This document shows, one piece after another, positions 29,046 to 38,484 of a stretch of 64,000 nucleotides of DNA. The DNA comes from Saccharicrinis fermentans DSM 9555 = JCM 21142. GTDB lineage: Bacteria > Bacteroidota > Bacteroidia > Bacteroidales > Marinilabiliaceae. The stretch lies in the NCBI RefSeq assembly GCF_000517085.1, contig NZ_KI912107.1, forward strand, positions 1,860,398 to 1,924,397, given 5' to 3'. The stretch's first letter is position 1; every line of letters begins with the position of its first letter. The translations under genes and the position numbers were made by a program. The notes under the pieces were generated by a model. It was not told where the DNA came from, searched no databases, and saw only the letters and a list, made by a program, of their open reading frames with translations.

Positions 29046-32000
29046 CTACTTAGACGTATCCCCTTCTGCAAACTGTTTAGGTGTTTTACCATAGAATTTT
29101 TTAAACGAAGAAATAAAATGAGAAGAATCTACAAAACCAACCATAAAGGCAACCTCATTCACATTGTACTCTTTTCTAGCCAATAATTCAGCAGCTTTTT
29201 TCAACCTGATCACCTTAATAAACTGACTAGGTGTAGTATTGGTCAGGGCTTTAAATTTACGAAAAAGCTGGCTTCTACTCATTCCCAGTTCTGAGCTCAA
29301 ACTCTCCACAGACAATTCTGTATCACTCATACTATTCTCAATAATTTCTCTAGACTTAGCCAGAAATTTTTTATCAAGAGGCAACATACCATCGTCTCCT
29401 TTGGCAGTAACTTTTATTTCAGAATTGTACTTAGCGGAAATATTTTTCTTCAGCTGCAACAAGTTCGCAATTTGAATCGTCAACAAATCAATGCTAAAAG
29501 GTTTCTCTATGTATGCATCTGCATGATGCACAAAACCTTCCAGCTTTTGTTCTGCTGTAGTTCGGGCAGTTAGCAAAATCACGGGGATATGAGAAGTAAT
29601 AATGTTCGTTTTTATATGCTTACACAATTCAAGACCGTCCATCTCTGGCATCATTATGTCAGAAAGAATCAGGTCTGGCATATTTTCATTGGCCAGTTTA
29701 AGTGCCTCTTTACCATTTGCACTAGTTAAAACTTTATAATTGCTTAAATTATGCGCCAGATATTCTCTCAAATCATCATAATCTTCAACGATTAAGATTA
29801 CATCCGAATGCATTTCTTTATCACCCTCCTTATGCCCATCATTATGAGTAGTAATATCTTCTATTACAGTATTAGGTAAGGGTTGATCCACATGTTCCTG
29901 CAATTCGGATTCCTGATATGCTTCCTTTACTATTGGAATGGTAACTTCAAAACAGCTACCCTCTCCTAATTTACTACTAACATGCTTTTTACCCTTGTGC
30001 AAATCGATTAAACTCTTGGTAAATGAAAGTCCTACGCCAGCGCCAGAAAATTGATGGTCGGCATGATCGGTGGTATAAAATCGTTCAAAAATTTTCTCTA
30101 TATCTGATTCAGGAATTCCGATTCCCTTGTCTGAAACTTTGAATATAGCTTCTCCGTTTTCAACATTAACCTCCATAAGTATTTCGCCATTCACAGGTGA
30201 AAATTTTACCGCATTCGACAAAAGGTTAAACAATATCTTATCCATGATACCTTCATCAAACCATCCCTTATACCCTTCGGGAACATTGGTCTGAAAATTA
30301 AGCTTCAAGCTCCGGTTATTAGCGATATCATTAAAATTAGCCAGTACATCTTTTACATATTTAACAATATCAGTCTCCACCACTTTTAATTGAATCCTAT
30401 TTTCTTCAATTCTTCTAAAGTCCATCAATTGATTAACAATCCTCATCAATCTCTGGGCATTCCTGTTCATGATATGAATTAAAGAAGTTAACTGTTTATC
30501 ATTGGTATTATAATTTACAAGCCTTTCAAGAGGAGAAGCTATCAAAGTAAGTGGCGTACGTAATTCATGTGAGATATTGGTAAAAAAGCGAATTCTTTTT
30601 CTACTCAAATCCTCTAGCCTTTTATTTTCTTTTATTTCTTCCGCCAATCTATTTTTTTGCGTAGTACTATTTTTAACAAACCTCCTATAGGCAGCCAAAA
30701 ACATCACCAACAAAACAAAATACAGAACAAAAGCAGGAATACTCCTTGAAAAAGGAGGCTTGACTTTTACTTTAATATTTTTCACATCTTCGCTCCACAC
30801 ACCATCTCCATTGGAAGCTTTTACTTTAAAACTATACTTACCTGCCGGAACCTTGGTATAATTAGCTATTTTAGTTACGCCTGCTCTTTGCCAGTCCTTA
30901 TCATAACCTTCGAGCATGTACAAATACTGCGACTTTTCAGGTGATGTATAATTTACCGCCACAAACTCAAAACTAAAAGAAGATTGTGCATTCTTTAAGG
31001 TAATCTGATCCGTTAAGTCAATGTGTTTTTTCAAAGGTGATTTATCACCTCCAATTTGTACCTTCTCATTTAATATTCTAAAATCGGTCAAATGTATCTC
31101 CGGAGGATTCGTATTATCTTTAATGGAATCAGGATAAAACATATTAAATCCATTTAATCCAGAGAAAAGAATGTAACCATCACGTGTTTTTAAAGAAACA
31201 AACTCTTCAAAAACATTGGATTGAAGACCATCATACTTGTTGTATACCCTGACTGACTCCTTGTTATAATTATATTTTATAATTCCAATTTTTGTACTGG
31301 CCCATACATTATTATAATCATCCACCTGCACCGCACAAATATAATTATTCGGCAATCCATCATTTTGTGTAAATAACAGCTCTTCTTCACCCTTGCCAGA
31401 AAATCTTAGCAGTCCCTTATTGGTTCCCATCCAAACATATCCTTCATTGTCACGAGCCATGCCATTTATACGAACGTTCTTATCTTTTTGAAGCTGCGGA
31501 TGTTTAAAGCGATAATTTTCTATTGTCTTTTTTGACTTCTCATATATATATAAACCTTTCGTCCAAGTACCAATCAATATGGCATCTCCATTATCCATAA
31601 AGCACCTTGCATAATTGACACCTGGGAGATGAGAAAATGTATTTGTATTTTTATCATAAATATCAACAGTCGAATTGGAACCAATCCAAATACGAGCATC
31701 TTCATCTTTATATAAGGCATACACATATTTATTAGAAATGGAATTTTTTCCATCATTGGGCATAGCGAACTTGCTGAAAGTTTCTTTTGCTTTATTGAAT
31801 AAATAGATTCCTCCTCCATAGGTTCCCACTAATAATTTCCCTTTTTCAAGCTCACTGATACAAATTACAATATCATTATCCAACCAACTGGGATTAAAGC
31901 GGTCTGCTTTGTAGTTAATAAAAGTACCGTCCTCGGGATTAAATTTACTAATTCCTCCACCCTCTTTAGTTCCTACCCAAAGTTCTCCATCAGAATCCTC

Positions 32001-33125
32001 AAAAAATGCACGCACATTATTACTTAAAAGACCAGAGTCAGTATAATTAAACTGATACAGATTAAATTTCTTTTTATGCTTATCTAAAAAATTTACGCCA
32101 TTATTGTATGATCCAATCCAAATATTTCCAGATTTATCTGGATAAATAACAGTGGGTGTCTTACTTTTAATCCCATAAGGCTTGTACATATCAGGTTGTA
32201 ACAAACTTTTAGCCCCACTACTCAAATCAATCACCTGAATACCCAAATCTTTAATAGCCACAAACAATTCTTGGTCATTGTAAATAGCCAAAGACGAAAT
32301 CCAGTTATAATCATCATTGGAATATGCAGACTTGAAAGCCAATGAAATACTATCATCCTCAAGCACATAGATGGAATGATCATGATAGGTTCCAATCCAT
32401 AATTTATCATCCTTACCTTGAAACAAACAGGTAATATGAAGAGAATCAATTTGTGGATTTCTAAAGTTGATTTTATGGAAGGATTCAGTACTGTGATTAT
32501 AGGAAAACAAAGCATGATCAGTTCCAAACCACAGCTTCTTATTGCTGTCTTCATAAATACAAGTAAGTCCCTGCATAACAGAACCCTCCTGTTTGGATAG
32601 ATTTACAAACCAGTCCTCATCTTCTATGTATTTAAACAAGCCTTCGGAATATTCCTTACCAAAGCCTTCCACCCAAACGTTTCCCCTATGATCCACACAA
32701 ACGGTACCTCTATAAAACGGAGAAAAGTGAAACTTACTGGTATCTGAAATGGGGTAATTACGAAACTTATAAGTTGTTTTATCCAGTCGGGATACGCCTA
32801 AAGAATTAACCACCCAAATACAATTTCGTAGGGTATCCTCTGCAATTGAAGAGATGAAATTATCATTTAAAGAATTGTTATCTCCAGCTATATGCGTAAA
32901 GTTTTGAAATCCATAACCATCGAAACGACATAGACCTTCTGAAGTTCCAAACCACATGAACTCATCTTCATCCTGAATGATAGCATTGACCGTATTGGAA
33001 AGAAGCCCATCATCATATTTGAAATGTTTAAATTGAAAGGATTGATTTGTATTGGCCCACGCACTACCTATAGCGTTAATGAATAACAGCCAACAACAAT
33101 AAAACTTTAATTGCCTACGGATCAT
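29046..33125 (-). CDS. Hybrid two-component system regulator (sensor kinase-AraC fusion, 1359 aa)
   Basis: A single-protein sensor and transcription activator of the SusC/SusD-associated type. After a signal peptide (ending GSAWA), about 690 residues form two beta-propellers of repeated WFGTSEGL, WIGTYHDHS and WVGTKEGGG motifs, the periplasmic ligand sensor. A Y_Y_Y domain follows (about 700-785), then one membrane helix (about 795-813). The kinase carries phospho-acceptor His near 853 in NISHELRTPLTLI, NLLSNAVKFSP, and GVGLSF. The receiver has Asp near 1156 in LILSDIMMPEMDG. An AraC-type helix-turn-helix closes the protein (about 1255-1355). It sits in the middle of the locus and probably senses an oligosaccharide product. 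Confidence 0.95.
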   Translation of the reverse strand: MIRRQLKFYCCWLLFINAIGSAWANTNQSFQFKHFKYDDGLLSNTVNAIIQDEDEFMWFGTSEGLCRFDGYGFQNFTHIAGDNNSLNDNFISSIAEDTLRNCIWVVNSLGVSRLDKTTYKFRNYPISDTSKFHFSPFYRGTVCVDHRGNVWVEGFGKEYSEGLFKYIEDEDWFVNLSKQEGSVMQGLTCIYEDSNKKLWFGTDHALFSYNHSTESFHKINFRNPQIDSLHITCLFQGKDDKLWIGTYHDHSIYVLEDDSISLAFKSAYSNDDYNWISSLAIYNDQELFVAIKDLGIQVIDLSSGAKSLLQPDMYKPYGIKSKTPTVIYPDKSGNIWIGSYNNGVNFLDKHKKKFNLYQFNYTDSGLLSNNVRAFFEDSDGELWVGTKEGGGISKFNPEDGTFINYKADRFNPSWLDNDIVICISELEKGKLLVGTYGGGIYLFNKAKETFSKFAMPNDGKNSISNKYVYALYKDEDARIWIGSNSTVDIYDKNTNTFSHLPGVNYARCFMDNGDAILIGTWTKGLYIYEKSKKTIENYRFKHPQLQKDKNVRINGMARDNEGYVWMGTNKGLLRFSGKGEEELLFTQNDGLPNNYICAVQVDDYNNVWASTKIGIIKYNYNKESVRVYNKYDGLQSNVFEEFVSLKTRDGYILFSGLNGFNMFYPDSIKDNTNPPEIHLTDFRILNEKVQIGGDKSPLKKHIDLTDQITLKNAQSSFSFEFVAVNYTSPEKSQYLYMLEGYDKDWQRAGVTKIANYTKVPAGKYSFKVKASNGDGVWSEDVKNIKVKVKPPFSRSIPAFVLYFVLLVMFLAAYRRFVKNSTTQKNRLAEEIKENKRLEDLSRKRIRFFTNISHELRTPLTLIASPLERLVNYNTNDKQLTSLIHIMNRNAQRLMRIVNQLMDFRRIEENRIQLKVVETDIVKYVKDVLANFNDIANNRSLKLNFQTNVPEGYKGWFDEGIMDKILFNLLSNAVKFSPVNGEILMEVNVENGEAIFKVSDKGIGIPESDIEKIFERFYTTDHADHQFSGAGVGLSFTKSLIDLHKGKKHVSSKLGEGSCFEVTIPIVKEAYQESELQEHVDQPLPNTVIEDITTHNDGHKEGDKEMHSDVILIVEDYDDLREYLAHNLSNYKVLTSANGKEALKLANENMPDLILSDIMMPEMDGLELCKHIKTNIITSHIPVILLTARTTAEQKLEGFVHHADAYIEKPFSIDLLTIQIANLLQLKKNISAKYNSEIKVTAKGDDGMLPLDKKFLAKSREIIENSMSDTELSVESLSSELGMSRSQLFRKFKALTNTTPSQFIKVIRLKKAAELLARKEYNVNEVAFMVGFVDSSHFISSFKKFYGKTPKQFAEGDTSK

Positions 33126-33567
33126 ATACCCAGTATTATACTCTTTTTAAGTCAAATTACGCCCGACTGATATATCTGTTTTATGGAGTTTCTTCCAGAA
33201 TCCAAATATGACAAGATTAATAAATCAGTTTACCTTCTCAAAATATAAACATGAAATTATACCATTGTGGTCAGACTAAGTACAAAATTAATTGTTTAGC
33301 TGTTACAAAAAAATGTTTATAGTCTAAAATAAGTGCTCTATTGATTTTAGACTATAAACATATCTCATTAAAAGATGATTTACTCCGGATGATGCATTAT
33401 AACTTCGTTATCAGAATTAAAAGTACTAAAATGAACCATCGCACCACCATGATGAATTGAAACAAATTAGCTTAGCACTTGATGGGCAGCAATTATAATT
33501 CGTAGTAGGTTTTCAAATCCTTTCATCACATTCAAGCAGTATCTAAACACGCTAAAACAAACCTGAA
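33126..33567. other. Intergenic region between GH88 and the regulator
   Basis: 442 bp holding the GH88 terminator (33315-33359) and presumably the regulator's promoter. A TAATTTTG box (33283-33290, minus strand) resembles the -7 element, but the nearest TTG is only 15 nt away. I see nothing else. Confidence 0.45.
33315..33359 (-). terminator. Strong terminator after GH88
   Basis: A perfect 16-bp stem, GTTTATAGTCTAAAAT with ATTTTAGACTATAAAC, has a 13-nt loop and is followed on the minus strand by ATTTTTTTG. Confidence 0.9.
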
Positions 33568-34770
33568 TTACATGGCTTCCCTTATCTTCTTTAATCTCAA
33601 CAATGCTTCCAAATAATAATAATCGGCGTAAATAATTGAAACATCAATTTCAGAATTATTGGGCTTGTGACCTGTAGAATGCAAAAGCATGGCTTGATTG
33701 ATATCTCTGCTTAGATAATTCTCATTAGAAAGATTAGTGAGCATTTCAACGGCAGCGTTAAAATATTTTTGCTGCAAGGCTTTAGATTTCACCAACTGCG
33801 ACAATTCCAACATACCAGAAGCAGCCACAGCAGCTGCAGAAGCATCTTTAGGCGCATTAGGGATTTCCGGGTCATCAAAATCCCAGTAAGGAATACCATC
33901 TTCCGGTAAACGTTCTAATAAAACGTCTGCAAGTTTTTGAGATGTTGTAAGAAAGTCTTCATTACCCGTTTCTCTATAACACATCGCATAACCATAAATA
34001 CCCCAGCCTTGACCTCTGGCCCACTGAGAATCATCTGCATAACCTTGATGTGTTACTCCTTTGATAAAGTGCCCATCGGTTGTATCAAAAACAGCTACAT
34101 GATAGGTAGTATAATCAGGACGAATAAGCGTAGTCATACATGTCTTTGCATGCGTATCAGCGATATCATATAAATGTTGACCCCCACCATTTTTTGAAGC
34201 CCAAAAAAGCAACTCCAGATTAATCATATTATCAATGATGGTATTATGCGGCCAGTTCATTTTTTCAACCATAACCGGCCATGACAATATGGTACCCACT
34301 TTAGGGTTATATAAAGTAGCTAAGGAATCCGCAGCCACAAGCAAAAAGTCATGATAATCTTTATTTTTAGTAAGACGGTAACCATTTCCAAAACTACAAT
34401 ATAACATAAAACCTAAATCGTGATTATCGACAGGGACATCCAACACCCCTTTTAGAGGTTCGGTAAATTTTTCTGCATAATTAAGAATCTCCTGATCACC
34501 ACTTGTTTCATATGCATACCATAGTAAACCGGGCCAAAATCCACTGGTCCAATCATGAATACCTACCTTATTCCACTTTGTTTGATTTGGATAAATATTC
34601 CGGGGTAAACTATCCGCTTCATTTAAACTGAGCATTGTGGTCTTTACTTTATCAACACAATAATTTATCAATTCTTGCTCATTTATAGGCTTCCTATTTA
34701 TGCTACAGGCACTTAATGTAATGACTGCTATCAAAAAGGCAGTATATACCAAACATTTTAACATTTTCAT
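33568..34770 (-). CDS. GH88 unsaturated glucuronyl hydrolase (400 aa)
   Basis: A periplasmic lipoprotein (ITLSAC, Cys22) with an alpha6/alpha6 barrel. GH88 enzymes hydrate the 4,5-unsaturated uronic acid left at the non-reducing end by polysaccharide lyases, releasing the sugar. The two catalytic aspartates are visible: Asp118 in VPVDNHDLGFMLY and Asp180 in TIIDNMINLELLFWAS, matching the pair known from Bacillus UGL. Other family marks are DDSQWARGQGWGIYGYAMCY and the C-terminal NSEIDVSIIYADYYYLEALLRL. It is a single-gene unit with its own leader element upstream and a strong terminator downstream. It completes the degradation begun by the heparinase-like lyases. Confidence 0.92.
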   Translation of the reverse strand: MKMLKCLVYTAFLIAVITLSACSINRKPINEQELINYCVDKVKTTMLSLNEADSLPRNIYPNQTKWNKVGIHDWTSGFWPGLLWYAYETSGDQEILNYAEKFTEPLKGVLDVPVDNHDLGFMLYCSFGNGYRLTKNKDYHDFLLVAADSLATLYNPKVGTILSWPVMVEKMNWPHNTIIDNMINLELLFWASKNGGGQHLYDIADTHAKTCMTTLIRPDYTTYHVAVFDTTDGHFIKGVTHQGYADDSQWARGQGWGIYGYAMCYRETGNEDFLTTSQKLADVLLERLPEDGIPYWDFDDPEIPNAPKDASAAAVAASGMLELSQLVKSKALQQKYFNAAVEMLTNLSNENYLSRDINQAMLLHSTGHKPNNSEIDVSIIYADYYYLEALLRLKKIREAM

Positions 34771-34862
34771 ATGAGTCTAATTTAATTTTCAAAGGCCATA
34801 TAAAACTCACCAAGCTTAATCATCTATCTTTGTAAGGACAAAGTTCTTATGGCACGTTTCAT
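34771..34862 (-). promoter_or_regulatory. Leader element copy F (before GH88)
   Basis: The short ORF MKRAIRTLSLQR (34824-34862) starts 92 bp before the GH88 ATG. The hairpin arms are CC(at)AAG/CTTGG outside and CTTTG/CAAAG inside. The 3' box is GGTGAGTTTTATATGGCC. The leader Arg codon is CGT here against CGA in A to C, a synonymous change. Confidence 0.7.
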
Positions 34863-35077
34863 GTTTTTCAGTGTTATTTTTTTATTCAAGTTAAGCGGCT
34901 TGATGCTTTCTGAATCAAATGGTTTTCATCAAAGCCTAATTATTAATGCTAGCGAAGATATTTGGTATTAAGACACATCAATAGGACACCAATCTCAAAA
35001 AATAGGGAATAGGTTGTATTTAAAAAACAAAAGAAATTTATACCTAAAAAACAACCATTTACACCCTACTAGGCAAC

Positions 35078-35113
35078 ATAAAAGGGTTATAGAAATATCT
35101 ATAACCCTTTTAT
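35078..35113 (-). terminator. Terminator after SGNH esterase
   Basis: A perfect 16-bp stem, ATAAAAGGGTTATAGA with TCTATAACCCTTTTAT, has a 4-nt loop AATA. It lies 68 bp beyond the esterase stop. Its own A/T-rich arm supplies the T tract. Confidence 0.8.
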
Positions 35114-35180
35114 ATCATATCATCTTTTTTTACTTAGAAGACAATAGACCAGCCAATAATGTGGGGATTAAGGTAAAAAA

Positions 35181-36773
35181 TCATTTCTCGCTGGAAAAAA
35201 TAGCAGCAGGCAATCCTTCCCTATTATACAAATTTGCTCCTTGAGGGTTAGAGGACCAGGCATAACGAACCTTTACCGGATCAGTGATATCAGCATTAAA
35301 CATCTCTATTTTATTTTTAGAAATAATTCGAGCCTTGGCTTTTTTCCACACTCCGTTTTCTCCGGCTATTTCAAACCACTGTAAAGGCTCATCGATCTCC
35401 ATTGGTTCATCCAATAGATTTTTTTTAGCTACCATTAAACCAGATTCTGCATGCTCAAACTCCACAACCACCTTATTATCTATCACTTTCATCCGTTTAT
35501 AGAGCGGCCCACTCACTGCCGCCACTTTCTGGTGGTAATCCTTCTTTAGTGCCCATAATGCCAAGCGTTTACCCGCATCCATCTTATTATGAGGATGAAC
35601 ATCACTGGCTTCCCCTATATCGTGCAACACCGCCATACCCGTATTAGGCAATTTCATGGTTCTTCTCAAATGATCATTTACCATTGCCCAACCCATATCA
35701 GAGCGATGATCCGGCACTTTATAGGAAGCCAATTGTACCCAATAAAAAGGAAAATCACCTTGTCCCCATTCTTTTCTCCAGCTATTGATTAGAGCCGTAA
35801 AATATTTCTCATACTGTTCTTCCATATAATGAGAATTCGATTCCCCCTGATACCATAAGGCTCCTTTTATTGTATAAGGTACAATAGCAGAGACCATTCC
35901 ATTGTATAAGCTTGCTGGAGTTTGCTTACTCTTTTCTGGATGCTCTTGCGGCCATGGTTTTCTGACAGTTCCCTTATTTGCTCTATATTCTTTTAGTTTT
36001 CGTTGGTATGCAGTATCCATATAATGCTCACTATCCATTTCTTCAATAAGCTTATTCAAACACACCGTTTCTTCTTCAAAGTAAGCATTCATTTCCTCAT
36101 CTTCCCCATAAGCCTCCTTTGATATCCATGGTTGAATTCGAGAACCACCCCAGGCACATTCTACAATACCCACAGGAACATTCAGCCGTTTTCTAATTTC
36201 CTTGGCATAAAAATAACCTATTGCCGAAATAGCAGCTGTTTGTTTCATATTAACATACCTCCAATTCCCCGAGAAATTATACTTCCTCTCATGCATAGAT
36301 GCAGTTTGAGGAACCTCAATATGCCTCAACCAAGGGTCATGAGCCCTAGCCACTTCTTCTCTGATATATTCAACCAAAGGCTGATACTGTTTTTCTCTGG
36401 CATCTGCTAAAAACTTACCCAAGGAAAAATCCATATTAGACTGACCAGAACAAAGCCAAACCTCTCCCGCAAGCACATCATCAATAACAATGGTATTATG
36501 CCCTGAAATAGTAATCTTAAAGGGACCTCCTGCCTTTGGTGTTTTAATTTTCAACCGCCAGGTACTATCGCTGGCGGTCACTACTTCTGCTTTGGCACCC
36601 CAACTAGCAGTGAGCGATATTTTTTCTTGCGGATCGGCCCAGCCCCACACATTAATTTTTGTTTTTTGCTGGACTACCATGCCATTAGAAAAAAGAGCAT
36701 TTAGTCTTACATTGGCATTAACCAAGCAAGAAACACATACAAAAATACAAATGAATATTTTACTTAATTTCAT
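35181..36773 (-). CDS. SGNH/sialate O-acetylesterase-like esterase (530 aa)
   Basis: A secreted carbohydrate esterase with a signal peptide ending near residue 20 (CLVNA). The SGNH catalytic elements are visible: nucleophile Ser112 in WLCSGQSNMDF, Gly and Asn in WYQGESNS (about 308-314), and the acid/base pair Asp391 and His393 in SDVHPHNKMDAG. A beta-domain precedes the catalytic domain. Such proteins, annotated as sialate O-acetylesterases, remove acetyl groups from various polysaccharides; sialic acid need not be the substrate. It follows the sulfatase by 35 bp in the same unit, suggesting removal of ester decorations before or during lyase attack. Confidence 0.88.
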   Translation of the reverse strand: MKLSKIFICIFVCVSCLVNANVRLNALFSNGMVVQQKTKINVWGWADPQEKISLTASWGAKAEVVTASDSTWRLKIKTPKAGGPFKITISGHNTIVIDDVLAGEVWLCSGQSNMDFSLGKFLADAREKQYQPLVEYIREEVARAHDPWLRHIEVPQTASMHERKYNFSGNWRYVNMKQTAAISAIGYFYAKEIRKRLNVPVGIVECAWGGSRIQPWISKEAYGEDEEMNAYFEEETVCLNKLIEEMDSEHYMDTAYQRKLKEYRANKGTVRKPWPQEHPEKSKQTPASLYNGMVSAIVPYTIKGALWYQGESNSHYMEEQYEKYFTALINSWRKEWGQGDFPFYWVQLASYKVPDHRSDMGWAMVNDHLRRTMKLPNTGMAVLHDIGEASDVHPHNKMDAGKRLALWALKKDYHQKVAAVSGPLYKRMKVIDNKVVVEFEHAESGLMVAKKNLLDEPMEIDEPLQWFEIAGENGVWKKAKARIISKNKIEMFNADITDPVKVRYAWSSNPQGANLYNREGLPAAIFSSEK

Positions 36774-36808
36774 ATTCAGCTACTATTTAGGTCCTAAAAT
36801 GATACAGA

Positions 36809-38461
36809 TTAATGAAGAGGAACTTTTTCCACATCCGGATTCTCTTTCATATAAATATATTTATCAATTAGTTGTTGATCCAACTCCGAACTATCGCCAT
36901 ATTTTTTACGCAAATCCACCAATTGTTTTTTCAACTTTACAACCACATCAGCATACGCAGGGTCATCAATCACATTATGCATTTCATTCACATCCTTTTT
37001 ACGATCATAAAGTTCCCATTCATCCACATCGTAATAAAAATGAGCCAACTTATACTCCTGAGTTATAATGGCATAATGACGTTTCACCATATGTATAGAA
37101 GGATACTCATAGTAATGATAATAAACCGCGTCTCTGGTCCATTCCGTATCATTCCCGGTCAATAATGGCATTAAGCTTTCTCCTTGCATATCGTCAGGAG
37201 CTTCAACACCAGCAGCCTCCAACAGGGTTTGTGCAAAATCAAGATTCTGAACCATTTGGGTATTGGTAGATCCTGGTTCAACAATCCCTGGCCAACGAAC
37301 CAACAGAGGAGTTTTAAACGACTCATCATACACAAAGCGCTTATCAAACCAACCATGTTCTCCCAGATAAAATCCCTGATCAGAAGTATACACAACAATT
37401 GTATTATCACTTAATCCATTATCATCCAAATAATTTAGCATACGTCCTACATTTTCATCGACCGAAGCAATACACCCCAAATAATCTTGCATATACCGCT
37501 GGTAACGCCACTTCATTAACTCTCGTTGCGTCATTTCCGGATACTTCTTTTTGAATGCTTCCAATAATGGCTTATAGGTTTGATCCCAAACAGCACGCTG
37601 TTCTTCATTCATACGTCCTACCTCCCTTTCAAAAGCTTCCAAGTCCCATCCTGATTCATCTTTTAGACCCAGTTCAGCCATCATCTCAGGGTAAAGCTTA
37701 GAATCACCGGCCCAGTTCATATGCTTTAACAAATTCATTTCGGCCGTTTTTGCCGCAGTACCTCTCCCCTCATAATCATCAAAGAGAGTGGCTGGTTCAA
37801 CAAAGCTCTTTTTAGTAAACTCCTTAAAATGACGGGGAGCTGGCAACCACTCCCTGTGTGGTGCCTTATGCAGGTAAAATAAGATAAAAGGATCCTCTTC
37901 ATCTTTACGTTTCTCCAACCAATCTATTGACATATCTGTGATGATATCAGTCACATAACCCTCTACAGTAATCTTTCCATTATTGGTATAAAAATCAGGA
38001 TTATAATACGATCCTTGTCCTGGAAGTATCTTAAACTCATCAATTCCTTTGGGATTATTGCCAAAATGCAACTTACCAAACATGGCTGTTTGATAACCAG
38101 CCTTTTTCAACAACTGCGGAAAAGTTACTTGCGCTTCATCAAAAGGAAACACATTATCTGTTTTTCCATGAATATGACAATGTTTACCCGTTAAAATAGT
38201 TGCCCTGGATGGTCCACAAATAGAATTAGTAACACAAGCATTGGTAAACTTCATACCCTCTTTTGCAATCCGGTCGATATTGGGTGTTTCAATCAGATGA
38301 TTACTATACGCACTGATAGCCTGATAAGCATGATCATCTGACATCATAAATATAATGTTAGGCCGCTTTTTATTCGAAGTCTTTGCCTGACCATTATTTT
38401 TTGTTTCACATCCCATCATTAGTACCATGAGTACTATGGAAATAATTTCAAATTTTATCAT
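36809..38461 (-). CDS. S1-family formylglycine-dependent sulfatase (550 aa)
   Basis: A lipoprotein sulfatase (lipobox MMGC, Cys18). Metal ligands Asp42 and Asp43 lie in FMMSDDHAYQ. The maturation motif is NSICGPSRATILTGKH with Cys82 as the formylglycine precursor, so an anaerobic or FGE-type maturase must exist elsewhere in the genome. Other marks are HIHGKTDN, FGKLHFGN and VVYTSDQGFYLGEHGWFDKR. It removes sulfate esters from the polysaccharide or its fragments; the position of the sulfate cannot be told. It lies 23 bp after the beta-helix/CBM6 gene and 35 bp before the esterase, a tight operon. Confidence 0.95.
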   Translation of the reverse strand: MIKFEIISIVLMVLMMGCETKNNGQAKTSNKKRPNIIFMMSDDHAYQAISAYSNHLIETPNIDRIAKEGMKFTNACVTNSICGPSRATILTGKHCHIHGKTDNVFPFDEAQVTFPQLLKKAGYQTAMFGKLHFGNNPKGIDEFKILPGQGSYYNPDFYTNNGKITVEGYVTDIITDMSIDWLEKRKDEEDPFILFYLHKAPHREWLPAPRHFKEFTKKSFVEPATLFDDYEGRGTAAKTAEMNLLKHMNWAGDSKLYPEMMAELGLKDESGWDLEAFEREVGRMNEEQRAVWDQTYKPLLEAFKKKYPEMTQRELMKWRYQRYMQDYLGCIASVDENVGRMLNYLDDNGLSDNTIVVYTSDQGFYLGEHGWFDKRFVYDESFKTPLLVRWPGIVEPGSTNTQMVQNLDFAQTLLEAAGVEAPDDMQGESLMPLLTGNDTEWTRDAVYYHYYEYPSIHMVKRHYAIITQEYKLAHFYYDVDEWELYDRKKDVNEMHNVIDDPAYADVVVKLKKQLVDLRKKYGDSSELDQQLIDKYIYMKENPDVEKVPLH

Positions 38462-38484
38462 AATTTAAATCGTTTATATTATAA

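Noticed and set aside
12359-33503. A short similarity, CTGCCCATCAAGT with flanking ACGAATTA, in inverted orientation at about 12359-12390 and 33473-33503
   Set aside because: The exact match is 13 bp, which is expected by chance many times in 64 kb; the flanks need a gap. Not enough to call a repeat.
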